This document shows, piece by piece, positions 27,610 through 35,723 of a DNA stretch of 64,000 bases. Position 1 is the first letter of the stretch, and every line of letters begins with the position of its first letter. The stretch is from contig JBDOIE010000033.1 of assembly GCA_041082245.1 (NCBI GenBank), positions 3,185 through 67,184 on the forward strand. The letters are read 5' to 3'. Origin of the DNA: DAOTVY01 sp041082245 (lineage in GTDB: Bacteria; Chloroflexota; Chloroflexia; DTKN01). A model generated the notes under the pieces. It was not told the origin of the DNA. It worked only from the letters and a program-made list of their open reading frames with translations, and ran no database searches. A program made the translations under genes and the position numbers.

Positions 27610-28542
27610 CTAGGCGGTTTCGCCACACCGTTCGAGCAGCCGTTGCCACTCCCGGTCCACGCGTGCCTGCACCTCGGCAATCACATGCTCGAAGGCCGGG
27701 GTGAAGAGATGCCGGAAGCGGCCCTGCATCCGGAACCATTCCTCGACCGGCTTTTTCTCCTTCGGCTTGTAGTTCAGCTTCCAGACCCCGTTTTCGACCT
27801 CGTACAGGGGCCAGATGCAGGTCTCGGTCGCCATGCGCGCCGTCTGGATGGTCTCGGAAGGCTCGTGCCGCCACCCGCGCGGGCAGGGGGAGATCACGTT
27901 GATAAAGGCCGGGCCGTCGGCTGCAACGGCCTTGCGGGCCTTTTCCATCAGGTCCTGCCAGCGCCAGGGGTTCGCCTGCGCCACATAAGGAATGCCGTGA
28001 GCGGCCATGATCTCGGTCAACGGTTTGGCCCATTGCACCTTGCCCGGGATAACCGAGCCGGCAGGGGAAGTGGTCGTGTGCGCGCCGAGCGTTGTGGCGC
28101 TGGAGCGTTGGATGCCGGTGTTCATATAGGCTTCGTTGTTCAGGCAGATGTAGACGATGCGGTGGCCCCGCTCGAACGCACCGGAGATCCACTGCAGTCC
28201 GATGTCGTAGGTAGCGCCATCTCCTCCGAAGGCCAGGAACTTGATGTTCCGGTCGGGGATGCGTCCTTTGCGCACGAGCGCCTTGTACATCGCTTCGATG
28301 CCGGCGGCCGTCGTAGCCGCGTTTTCGAAAGCGTTGTGGATCCAGGGCACGCGCCAGGCAGTTGTCGGATACATCGAGGTGGCAATTTCCAGACAGCCGG
28401 TGGCGGTGGCGATGACCACCGGGTCTTCGATGGCGTGCAGGATCTGGCGCACGATGATCGATTCCGCGCAGCCGGCGCACAGGCGATGCCCGGGAGCCAG
28501 TTTCTCCTCGCGGCCGGCGATTTCCTTCAATCGAATGGCCAT
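27610..28542 (-). CDS. porB: 2-oxoacid (pyruvate):ferredoxin oxidoreductase, beta subunit
   Basis: This is a thiamine-diphosphate-binding subunit of 310 residues. The N-terminal RLCAGCAESIIVRQI provides two of the Cys for a 4Fe-4S cluster. The TPP-Mg motif is FGGDGATYDIGLQWISGAFE with the later NNEAYMNTG, and GWRHEP follows. The enzyme decarboxylates pyruvate to acetyl-CoA and reduces ferredoxin. The ATG at 28542 follows AGGAAACC. It is the last gene of a porG-porD-porA-porB operon on the minus strand. A related 2-ketoisovalerate enzyme cannot be excluded from sequence alone. Confidence 0.92.
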   Translation of the reverse strand: MAIRLKEIAGREEKLAPGHRLCAGCAESIIVRQILHAIEDPVVIATATGCLEIATSMYPTTAWRVPWIHNAFENAATTAAGIEAMYKALVRKGRIPDRNIKFLAFGGDGATYDIGLQWISGAFERGHRIVYICLNNEAYMNTGIQRSSATTLGAHTTTSPAGSVIPGKVQWAKPLTEIMAAHGIPYVAQANPWRWQDLMEKARKAVAADGPAFINVISPCPRGWRHEPSETIQTARMATETCIWPLYEVENGVWKLNYKPKEKKPVEEWFRMQGRFRHLFTPAFEHVIAEVQARVDREWQRLLERCGETA

Positions 28543-28573
28543 GGTTTCCTCCTGTCTTCCGGACGGCCCGGCA

Positions 28574-29770
28574 CTATTCCCGCAGCCCCAGGTACCGCAC
28601 GAGCGGGCCCCGCTGCCCGGTACGCACGATCTCCTGGAGGTCGCGGATGACCTGCTCGATGTGCTCGGGCAAGATGTCGCGCCCGCCCAGGCCGAAGATA
28701 TAGTCGATAATCTCGGTCTGGCAGGCCTTATGGGCGAAGAAAGCGCTGCACAGTTCCAGGAAAAGTGGGCCCGCGCCTTCCATCGCCCCGAAGGAAATGG
28801 AGCGATCCAGCACCGCGACTGCCCGGCAACCGGAGAGGGCTTCCACAAGGTGCCGATCCGGGAAGGGACGGAAGACGCGCGGCTTCACCAGCCCAACCTT
28901 GACCCCCTCCGCGCGGGCCCGGCGGACGACGCTGCGTGCCGTCCCCGCGGTAGAGGCGAGCACCACGATCGCGATCTCGGCATCCTCCATCCCAAAGCTC
29001 TCCAGGATGCCGTAGCGCCGGCCGGTGAGTTCTCCGTACTCCTGTCCCACGGCCTCGATGATCGGCAGCGCACGGGAGATGGCGTCGCTCTGCTGGCGCT
29101 TGTGCTCGAAGTAGTAGTCGTAAAAGTCCCAGGCGCCCATCGTGATCGGGTGGTCCACATCGAGGATGGAAAAGGCTGGCCGGTATTCGCCCACGAAGCG
29201 TTTGGCGACCTCGTCGGGCAAGATCTCGACCCGCTCCACGCCGTGGCCGGTGATAAAGCCGTCCTGCATGCTCATGACCGGCAGGAGCAGGTCTGGATGC
29301 TCGGCGATGCGCACCGCCTGGAGCGTGTTGTCGTAGGCCTCCTGGGCGTTTTCCGCAAAGATGTGGATCCACCCGGCGTCCCGCGCCCCCATCGAGTCCG
29401 AGTGGTCGCAGTGGATGTTCAGCGGGGCCGAAAGGGCCCGGTTCACCGTGGTCATCACGATGGGGAGGCGCAGCGAGGCCGCGATGTAGAGCACTTCCCA
29501 CATCAGCGCCAGGCCGTTGGCGGAGGTCGCGGTCATCACGCGGCCTCCGGCGGCCGCGGCGCCCACGCAGGCGCTCATCGCCGCGTGTTCGCTTTCCACG
29601 GCCACGAACTCGGTCCCCACCAGCCCGTCGGCGACAAATTCGGAAAAGGTCTGCACGACAGCCGTCTGAGGGGTGATCGGGTAGGCGGCGACCACATCCG
29701 GATCGATCTGGCGCATGGCCTCGGCCACCGCGTGGGCCCCATCCAGCGCCCGAATCAGCATGTTGACCAT
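28574..29770 (-). CDS. porA: 2-oxoacid (pyruvate):ferredoxin oxidoreductase, alpha subunit
   Basis: This is a subunit of 398 residues. It opens with ALDGAHAVAEAMRQIDPDVV and AYPITPQTAVVQTFSEFVA, the pyrimidine-binding region of the TPP site. ESEHAAMSACVGAAAAGGR and TATSANGLALMWEVLYIAA follow. Later residues form the alpha-subunit domain II. It pairs with PorB 31 nt downstream to build the active site. The ATG follows AAGGAGGACGGA. Confidence 0.93.
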   Translation of the reverse strand: MVNMLIRALDGAHAVAEAMRQIDPDVVAAYPITPQTAVVQTFSEFVADGLVGTEFVAVESEHAAMSACVGAAAAGGRVMTATSANGLALMWEVLYIAASLRLPIVMTTVNRALSAPLNIHCDHSDSMGARDAGWIHIFAENAQEAYDNTLQAVRIAEHPDLLLPVMSMQDGFITGHGVERVEILPDEVAKRFVGEYRPAFSILDVDHPITMGAWDFYDYYFEHKRQQSDAISRALPIIEAVGQEYGELTGRRYGILESFGMEDAEIAIVVLASTAGTARSVVRRARAEGVKVGLVKPRVFRPFPDRHLVEALSGCRAVAVLDRSISFGAMEGAGPLFLELCSAFFAHKACQTEIIDYIFGLGGRDILPEHIEQVIRDLQEIVRTGQRGPLVRYLGLRE

Positions 29771-29825
29771 TCCGTCCTCCTTATATCCAGGGGGAACCGC
29801 CGCACCTCGTGCGGTCCTCCCCGCT

Positions 29826-30149
29826 TCAGGCCTCGGGCACCATCTGGATTACCTTGCCCATCTGGCCAGTCACCGGGTGCGGACGCTTCGTGCTCACCGG
29901 GCAGACGTCCGCACAGATGCCGCACCCCTTGCAGTGGTCGTAATCGAAGCGGGTCCAGCGCCCGTTTTCGACCACGATCGCCGCATCGGGGCAGTAAACC
30001 CAGCAGATCATACAGTGTGTGCACGATTCCATATCGTGCACGGGGCGGCTGGAGCGCCAGGTCCCGGTGGGGTATTCCACCGAGCTGCCTGGTTCCGTTA
30101 CCGTGCCGCCCATCGTGACTTCTTTCCAGCTCAACAGTCGCTCAGGCAT
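29826..30149 (-). CDS. porD: 2-oxoacid:ferredoxin oxidoreductase, delta (ferredoxin-like) subunit
   Basis: This is a subunit of 107 residues carrying two 4Fe-4S clusters in CTHCMICWVYCP and CKGCGICADVCP. It passes electrons from the TPP subunits to external ferredoxin. The N-terminal ERLLSWKEVTMGGTV and SVEYPTGTWRSSRPV are the usual PorD leader before the clusters. The ATG at 30149 follows AGGAGAATCGG. It lies between porG and porA in the operon. Confidence 0.94.
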   Translation of the reverse strand: MPERLLSWKEVTMGGTVTEPGSSVEYPTGTWRSSRPVHDMESCTHCMICWVYCPDAAIVVENGRWTRFDYDHCKGCGICADVCPVSTKRPHPVTGQMGKVIQMVPEA

Positions 30150-30198
30150 CCGATTCTCCTCGTCTTGCTTTGCCTGGCCTGCGCCAGGGCTTCGCCCC

Positions 30199-30777
30199 TT
30201 ATCCTTCCCGCGCTTCTTCGTACGCGCGCCGCAGTCCCGCGATGTTCGCTTCCACGACCCGCTGCTGGAGCTTTTCCCCCAGTTTGGACCGCACGAGCTC
30301 CACCAGGCTCTCCAGGCGAACCAACCCCGTCGCCCGCACGAGCGCACCCAGCATGATCGTGCTCGGGATGTCCCGGCCGAGGGTTTCCATCCCGATCCGC
30401 GTCGCATCCACCGTCCAAACCTTCACGTTCCGGCCTTCCAGGCCCAGTTGCTTGCGGATCTCTTCTGGCGAAAGGGGGGTGTTGATGAGCACCATGCCGC
30501 CTTCCGCCAGTCCCTCCGTCAGATCCACGACCCCGATCAGGTTCGGGTTGACCACCACCACAACGTCGGGATTGAGGATCTGACAGTGTAGTTCGATCGG
30601 TTGGTCGCTGATACGGGTGTACGACTTGACCGGGGCTCCCATCCGTTCCGGGCCATAGTCGGGGAAGGCCTGGAAGTACTTCCCCTCCTCCATCGCCGCC
30701 TCGGCCAGCAACTCCCCGGCTGTCACCACTCCCTGGCCGGCCCGGCCATGCCAGCGAATCTCGAGCGGTTTTTCCAT
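30199..30777 (-). CDS. porG: 2-oxoacid:ferredoxin oxidoreductase, gamma subunit
   Basis: This is a subunit of 192 residues with the CoA-binding-type motif IRWHGRAGQGVVTAGELLAE, the YGPERMGAPVKSYTRIS region and late GALVRATGLV. The gene order G-D-A-B is that of four-subunit archaeal and deep-branching bacterial POR. The ATG at 30777 follows a purine-rich AAGGAGGCGACAGG. I could not find a clear -35/-10 pair upstream. Confidence 0.93.
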   Translation of the reverse strand: MEKPLEIRWHGRAGQGVVTAGELLAEAAMEEGKYFQAFPDYGPERMGAPVKSYTRISDQPIELHCQILNPDVVVVVNPNLIGVVDLTEGLAEGGMVLINTPLSPEEIRKQLGLEGRNVKVWTVDATRIGMETLGRDIPSTIMLGALVRATGLVRLESLVELVRSKLGEKLQQRVVEANIAGLRRAYEEAREG

Positions 30778-30862
30778 CCTGTCGCCTCCTTGCGATCCGA
30801 TCTTTGCACCCCGTCGTTACACACAAGATCCCCCGCCGGCTCGCACCGGGTGCGCCGCTCTG

Positions 30863-31249
30863 TTACGGCGTGGGGGTCATCTGCGGTTCGGGAGCCGGCA
30901 GGGGCGTCACAGGGATGCGTAGCTCCTGCCCGACCTGTAGCTGGTTGGGGTCCTTCAAGCGGTCCTTGTTCGCCTCGATCAAGGCATCCAGGGACACCCC
31001 GAACTCCTCAGCGATCGCCGAAAGGGTGTCCCCTTCGCGCACGATGTAGGTCGCCATCCCCGCGGTGGGGGCCTGGGCACGCGGGGTCAGTGGAGTCCCC
31101 GGTGTGGGCATCAGGAAACGCACCCCTGGTGTCGGCGTAGGGCCTTCCTCCTGGGGAAAGGACGCGCCACACCCCCACAGGAGCGGCCAGACGACAAGAA
31201 GGAACAAGAATATAGCCATCCGCCGACCGGCGGGCCTCTTGGGTTCCAC
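30863..31249 (-). CDS. LysM-domain lipoprotein
   Basis: This is a precursor of 128 residues. A Lys/Arg-rich start leads to a hydrophobic segment and a lipobox-like LLWGC, then a Pro-Thr-rich spacer. A single LysM domain, YIVREGDTLSAIAEEFGVSL followed by LQVGQELRIPV, binds peptidoglycan glycan. The GTG at 31249 is preferred because GGGAGG lies 6 nt upstream and it gives a normal signal peptide. It has its own promoter and probably tethers the outer face of the membrane to the wall. Confidence 0.8.
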   Translation of the reverse strand: MEPKRPAGRRMAIFLFLLVVWPLLWGCGASFPQEEGPTPTPGVRFLMPTPGTPLTPRAQAPTAGMATYIVREGDTLSAIAEEFGVSLDALIEANKDRLKDPNQLQVGQELRIPVTPLPAPEPQMTPTP

Positions 31250-31310
31250 GGGTTCCTCCCAGAGTAAACCCCATTGGACCCAGGCCTGCGCTGAGCCCGG
31301 GCCCGGACGC

Positions 31311-31339
31311 ATTATACCGCAACGTGATGCATTGCGCAA
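31311..31339 (-). promoter_or_regulatory. Promoter of LysM lipoprotein
   Basis: On the minus strand TTGCGC and TATAAT are separated by 17 nt. The GTG start is 62 nt downstream of the -10. Confidence 0.8.
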
Positions 31340-31352
31340 ACGCCCTCCGTCC

Positions 31353-31382
31353 TTGACAACCGGGGCTCCGGTGTGGTATGTA
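31353..31382 (+). promoter_or_regulatory. Promoter of URO-D family gene
   Basis: TTGACA and TATGTA are separated by 18 nt, with TGG before the -10. The start codon is 35 nt downstream. Confidence 0.7.
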
Positions 31383-31416
31383 CCGTGTACCGTTGGGGCT
31401 ACAAGGAGAACGTCCG

Positions 31417-32415
31417 ATGAGCAAGAGATGGACCAAGCGGGAACGGCTCGAAGCCACGATCGCCGGCGAAGCAGTCGACCGGCCGGCCGTGGCCCTGTGG
31501 CGGCACTGGCCGGTAGACGACCAGCGGGCCGAATCCCTGGTGCGCGCCACGCTCGACTTTCAGCGCGCGTACGACTGGGATTTCATCAAGGTCATGCCGT
31601 CCAGCAACTACTGTCTTGCGGACTGGGGCGCGGAATCGCGCTGGGTGGGGAACCAGGAGGGCACGCGGGAGTGGGGCGCGCGGGTTATCCGGGAGCCCGA
31701 GGACTGGTTGCGGCTGCCGGTGCTCGACCCAGCCCGCGGCATGCTGGGGGAAATGGGGCGAGCACTGGTCGAGATCGGTCGGGCCGTGGGCGAGGAGATC
31801 CCATTCATCATGACGATCTTTAACCCGCTCGCCCAGGCGAAGAACCTCGCCGGGGAAGCGTTGCTCCCCCATCTCAGGCAATACCCGGATGCCCTGCGGG
31901 CCGGGCTGGAGACGATCACGGAGACGACCCTGCGTACGATCGAAGCCTACCGCCGGAGCGGCATCGCGGGCATCTTCCTTGCCCTGCAGCACGCGACCTA
32001 CGACCTGTTGAGCGAGGCGGAATACCGCACCTTCGGCCGGCCGTTCGACCTGCGCATCCTGGAGGCGGCCCGAACGTTCTGGTTCAACGTGCTCCACCTG
32101 CACGGGAACCACGTGATGTTCGACCTGGTCACCGATTACCCCGTGCAGGCGATCAACTGGCACGACCGCGAGACGCCGCCCTCGCTCCGGGAAGCGCTCG
32201 CCCGTTTCCCCGGTGCCCTGATCGGGGGCATCCGCCAGTGGGAAACGCTCCTGCGGGGTACACCGGAGCAGGTCCGAAGCGAGGTTCAGGACGCCGTGGC
32301 TCAAACGGGGGGTCGGCGCCTGATCGTCGGCACCGGGTGCGTCACCCCGATCACCGCTCCCCTGGGAAACCTCCGTGCGGTGCGCGAAGCGGTAGAGGAA
32401 GTCGCCAAAGGTTAG
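31417..32415 (+). CDS. Uroporphyrinogen decarboxylase family protein
   Basis: This is a TIM-barrel protein of 332 residues of the URO-D fold. Conserved stretches include MTIFNPLAQAKNLAGE, the barrel region GIAGIFLALQHATYD, HLHGNHVMFDLVTDYPVQAINW and the C-terminal LIVGTGCVTPITAPLGNL. The family includes both heme-pathway HemE and corrinoid-dependent methyltransferases such as MtaA. The GTGC segment near the end (about residue 310) resembles the methyltransferase branch more than HemE, but the substrate is not determined. The ATG at 31417 follows AAGGAG. It is monocistronic and convergent with hpf. Confidence 0.8.
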   Translation: MSKRWTKRERLEATIAGEAVDRPAVALWRHWPVDDQRAESLVRATLDFQRAYDWDFIKVMPSSNYCLADWGAESRWVGNQEGTREWGARVIREPEDWLRLPVLDPARGMLGEMGRALVEIGRAVGEEIPFIMTIFNPLAQAKNLAGEALLPHLRQYPDALRAGLETITETTLRTIEAYRRSGIAGIFLALQHATYDLLSEAEYRTFGRPFDLRILEAARTFWFNVLHLHGNHVMFDLVTDYPVQAINWHDRETPPSLREALARFPGALIGGIRQWETLLRGTPEQVRSEVQDAVAQTGGRRLIVGTGCVTPITAPLGNLRAVREAVEEVAKG

Positions 32416-32432
32416 CCCCGGGCGATAAACAA

Positions 32433-32463
32433 GCGGGGCGCCCTACCTTCCGGGGCGCCCCGC
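32433..32463. terminator. Hairpin between convergent genes
   Basis: GCGGGGCGCC and GGCGCCCCGC form a perfect 10-bp stem with an 11-nt loop. There is no U-run, but it lies between two convergent stop codons. Confidence 0.7.
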
Positions 32464-32481
32464 AGATACTCCCGCCGCACC

Positions 32482-33060
32482 CTACTCAGGGGTCGGCTCG
32501 ATCAACCCGTACTGGCCGTCCTTCCGCCGGTAGAGGACGCTCAGCTTGCCCGTTTCCGCATTCTGAAAGATGAAAAAGTCGTGCCCCAAGAGTTCCATCT
32601 GCGCGATCGCTTCGTCGCTGAACATCGGCTTGACCATGAACTGCTTGACCTTGACGATCTGCGGCTCCGCTCCTTCCTCGATCTCCACACCGGTCTCTTC
32701 GGAAACCACCGGGAGTTCGGACAAGGAGGCCGGCTGGCCGGCCCGCCGGCGCAATCCCCGCTGGTAGAACCGCTCCTTGAAACGGGCGATCTGCCGCTCC
32801 ATCGTGTCCAGGACGGCATCGAGCGAGGTATACGGGTCGCCGGAGCGCTCTTCCGCGCGGAGGATCACCCCGTTCGCCAACGTGACGGTAAGCTGGGCGA
32901 CAACCTGTGCCCCCTGGGAGCGGGTATTCGTGCGCGAGATTTCGACCTTGGTCTCGGCGATGTCGTCCAGGTAGCGATTGAGGCGGGGGACCTTCTTCTC
33001 GATGTAGGCCCGCAGGTTCGGCGTCATCCGGTAGTTCTTGGTGCGCAGCTGCATTTCCAT
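32482..33060 (-). CDS. hpf: Ribosome hibernation promoting factor, long form
   Basis: This protein of about 192 residues dimerises 70S ribosomes to 100S in stationary phase. The N-terminal domain (about residues 1-100) opens with MQLRTKNYRMTPNLRAYIEK and includes the LDAVLDTMERQIARFKERF helix. The C-terminal domain starts at VKVKQFMVKPMFSDEAIAQM and ends with FFIFQNAETGKLSVLYRRKDG, the long-HPF dimerisation module. The ATG at 33060 follows CAGGAGG at 9 nt. The transcript has a leader of about 190 nt from the promoter at 33254-33282. Confidence 0.92.
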   Translation of the reverse strand: MEMQLRTKNYRMTPNLRAYIEKKVPRLNRYLDDIAETKVEISRTNTRSQGAQVVAQLTVTLANGVILRAEERSGDPYTSLDAVLDTMERQIARFKERFYQRGLRRRAGQPASLSELPVVSEETGVEIEEGAEPQIVKVKQFMVKPMFSDEAIAQMELLGHDFFIFQNAETGKLSVLYRRKDGQYGLIEPTPE

Positions 33061-33253
33061 CGCCTTGATCCTCCTGAAGCGTTTTTCCGGGGAGCCCCAT
33101 CCGTGGTCTCGGTCGAAGAGGCCATCCCGGAACAGATCCCTAAAGGTTACGGAACGGCGCTTCACTCCCTACCACGATAAGTCCACAATGCCAGCACACA
33201 CTACCTGCCCCTGATCGATACGCGGTGAGCCCACGGGGTGCTTGTTTTTCATC

Positions 33254-33282
33254 ATTATAGCAACTCCTCCCGGCCACGTCAA
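33254..33282 (-). promoter_or_regulatory. Promoter of hpf
   Basis: On the minus strand TTGACG and a perfect TATAAT are separated by 17 nt. It gives an unusually long leader before the hpf start. Confidence 0.82.
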
Positions 33283-33330
33283 CAGGCGTGGCATCCTCGA
33301 GTCCACTTTGTGTTGGGGCGACAGCTGAAC

Positions 33331-33359
33331 TTGAATCGATACACCCCCTTTGGTAAAAT
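33331..33359 (+). promoter_or_regulatory. Promoter of the 33503 lipoprotein gene
   Basis: TTGAAT and TAAAAT are separated by 17 nt, with TGG before the -10. The leader would be about 137 nt. Confidence 0.6.
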
Positions 33360-33502
33360 CAGGTAGCCTACGGTCCCCGCAGGTACAGCCCATAGGCAGA
33401 CAACCTCGGCGACCCGGAGCGGGTTCCGGGTAAAGCCTCTTGCGGACGGGAGGGTACAATCGGCTGTCCGTACTCCTGGGGAAACCAGAAGGAGGTGCCT
33501 CC

Positions 33503-34135
33503 ATGGGGAAGCGTACACTGCTCGGCCTCGTAGCCCTCTTGCCGCTCTTCTTCGGCGGATGCGGTGCGCCGCGCACATACCCGCCGGCGCCGGCTACACC
33601 CACCCCGACCGCGACCCCCACACCCATGCCGGTCGTGCGAAGCCCCACGCCCACCGTGCCTTCACTCCCCACGCAGGCCGCCCTGTGCCCAGAGTATGCA
33701 CTGGAAATCGAACTGCACGTCTCCCAGTCATACGAGGACTTTCGGGCAGAGTTCGGCGGAAAAGGGCGTATACCTCTGAGCGCCGATCTATCTGCTGACC
33801 CGCCACAATTGAGCGGTACCGGCGGAGTGCCGATCGCCGGTAGCGGGATGGCCGGCGAGTGCGCACTGGTCTACTCGGGCTCCTTTGCCTACACGATCTC
33901 CGGCGAGATCACCTACAACGAACAGGGAGAGCCGCAAGTTCATCTGGTGGGTCAAACCGTAGGGCAAATTACAGCATCTTCTCCCTGTAGTTGGGGCGGA
34001 GGAGGCCCCTCCGCACCGGAAAAGTGGGAGATGTGGCTGCCCTACCAGGACGGCGCGACCCAGACCAGCACGGCCACCGCGCCCGGCACCACCGCTCAAA
34101 GCACCTGGATGCTCGACATCCTGTGCGAACCATAG
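33503..34135 (+). CDS. Secreted lipoprotein of unknown function
   Basis: This is a precursor of 210 residues. The signal peptide MGKRTLLGLVALLPLFFGGC ends at a lipobox Cys near residue 20. A linker rich in Thr-Pro pairs (about residues 28-55) follows, and then a domain of about 150 residues of mixed beta character with several Cys. I do not recognise the domain. The ATG follows AAGGAGGTGCCTCC. It is convergent with the Lnt-like gene on the other strand, which is a fitting neighbour because that family acylates lipoproteins. Confidence 0.72.
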   Translation: MGKRTLLGLVALLPLFFGGCGAPRTYPPAPATPTPTATPTPMPVVRSPTPTVPSLPTQAALCPEYALEIELHVSQSYEDFRAEFGGKGRIPLSADLSADPPQLSGTGGVPIAGSGMAGECALVYSGSFAYTISGEITYNEQGEPQVHLVGQTVGQITASSPCSWGGGGPSAPEKWEMWLPYQDGATQTSTATAPGTTAQSTWMLDILCEP

Positions 34136-34145
34136 GCGATCGGGG

Positions 34146-35711
34146 TCATCGCGAGCGACGCTCCGTCAGGCGGCCGGCCGCCAGGAACCCGGCGCCGCCG
34201 ATCAAGCAGGCATAGGCCAGCAAGTCGCCCAGCCGCGTGTACGGCGTCCCGCTTGCAGGAAGGATCGGGACATCGGCCACCAGCACGGACTCGACAGTAC
34301 GGTCGAACGGAGCTGCGGCTACCAGCCGGCCCCACGGGTCACACACGAGCGAACCGACTTCCCAGTCCGCCTTGACCACCGCTACCCGGTTCTCGACCGC
34401 ACGGAGACAGGCCTGAACGCCGTGCGCCTCGGACATCTCCGTCCAGTCGTGGCTGGAAACGGTCAGAAGCTGCGCCCGTTGCCCGGCAAGCCGCCGTGCG
34501 ACGTCGGGAAAGGCCGAATCGTACCCCTGCATGCTTCCGACCCGGGCGAAGGGGAGCGCGTGGACCGGCGTAAGCCCACGCGTGGTGCTGACCTCTCCCA
34601 GGAAAGGGCTGGGGTGGGTCTTGGCGGAGGGACCCAGGAAACGCCCGTCCGGCGTTACCACCACGATTTCGTTGCGTTGGCCGGGGGCAAAGTCGAGCCA
34701 CCAGGAGAGGGGGGCTTCCAGCGGAAGGATAAAGTACGGGACGACCAGGAAAGCGCCCGTTTCGCGCGCGAGCCGGAAGAGTTGCTCACGCGTCCAGGGG
34801 TGGACCCACGGATCGAGCCAGAGCGTCGCTTCTGGCCACACCACGAGGCGTGCTCCCGCGGCGGCAGCACGGCGTGTGAGGGCCGCCAGGTCCGGAAGCA
34901 CCTCACGCGAGAGCCCCTCCCAATCGCGCTCGAGCCATTCGGCTACATAGCGGGAGACGTCGCCCAGCTCGGCCCCCGGCTGGATGGCTGCAACGCGCGC
35001 CACCGTCACGCTCGCATCCTCGCGCCGCAGGCCCCAGGCGTGCGCTCCGGCGAGCAGGAGTGCCACCACCAGGAGCGAGAGCAGGGCCGGCCGACGGGCT
35101 GCAGCCCGTTCCCGCGGGGAGAGGAACGCAATGATCCCAAGGGCCAGTGCATAGTTCGCTGCGGCAACGAGGAGGCTCGTAGCCCAGGGGCCGCAGGCGG
35201 CCGCGACCTGCCAGAGCGCATACCACGTGCGCTGTGTGGTCACCAGCCAGCCCCAGATGTGGCCTAGGTGGAGCACCTGACGCAGCCATTCCAGCCCCAC
35301 CCACGCTATGGCAGGCCCTGCTACAAAGAAACGGTAGCGCGTACGCCGATGGAAGGAAGCCAACCCGCTGGGAAAGCCGGCCACGTAGAGAACCGCTCCA
35401 ACCAGGAGCAACGCGAGCGCGATCGGTAGGTGCAGCGGGAGGGGCACCGGCAGCAGTGAGGCCGGAATCCCTTTGCACACACTGATACCGAGCCCCAAAG
35501 TGTAGGATAGCGCCCCGTACAGCCGCGCCGCTCGGTCGTCCGGAGCCAGGAGAAACTGAGCGCAGATGCTCGGAACCAGCGCGATCCACGCGAGAAAACC
35601 CCACGGAGCCGGGGGAAACGCCAGGAACAGGAGCAGTCCCGAGAGGACCGCGAGAAGCAGTCCCCCCAGGAATCGCCAACGGGCTGCGTTTCGGCCCATC
35701 TTGAACGTCAC
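34146..35711 (-). CDS. Apolipoprotein N-acyltransferase-like protein lacking the catalytic Cys
   Basis: This protein of 521 residues has about eight transmembrane helices and a carbon-nitrogen hydrolase domain at about residues 225-480, as in Lnt. The catalytic Glu is present (Glu294 in LVVWPEAT) and so is the Lys (Lys364 in SAKTHPSPFLGE). The position of the catalytic Cys, normally in a CYE motif, reads MQGYDSAFP, with Gly396 in its place. An ordinary thioester acyl-enzyme mechanism is therefore not supported. It may be a diverged or inactive family member. It ends 12 bp before the dinG-like reading frame in the same direction. Confidence 0.72.
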   Translation of the reverse strand: MTFKMGRNAARWRFLGGLLLAVLSGLLLFLAFPPAPWGFLAWIALVPSICAQFLLAPDDRAARLYGALSYTLGLGISVCKGIPASLLPVPLPLHLPIALALLLVGAVLYVAGFPSGLASFHRRTRYRFFVAGPAIAWVGLEWLRQVLHLGHIWGWLVTTQRTWYALWQVAAACGPWATSLLVAAANYALALGIIAFLSPRERAAARRPALLSLLVVALLLAGAHAWGLRREDASVTVARVAAIQPGAELGDVSRYVAEWLERDWEGLSREVLPDLAALTRRAAAAGARLVVWPEATLWLDPWVHPWTREQLFRLARETGAFLVVPYFILPLEAPLSWWLDFAPGQRNEIVVVTPDGRFLGPSAKTHPSPFLGEVSTTRGLTPVHALPFARVGSMQGYDSAFPDVARRLAGQRAQLLTVSSHDWTEMSEAHGVQACLRAVENRVAVVKADWEVGSLVCDPWGRLVAAAPFDRTVESVLVADVPILPASGTPYTRLGDLLAYACLIGGAGFLAAGRLTERRSR

Positions 35712-35723
35712 GCAGGCAGGGGC

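Noticed and set aside
25568..27613. Long plus-strand frame over the FtsW-like and EamA genes
   Set aside because: Composition and overlap with two conserved membrane protein genes show it is a shadow.
28241..30118. Plus-strand frame antisense to porA and porB
   Set aside because: The minus-strand genes are complete, conserved and form an operon; the antisense frame has no motif.
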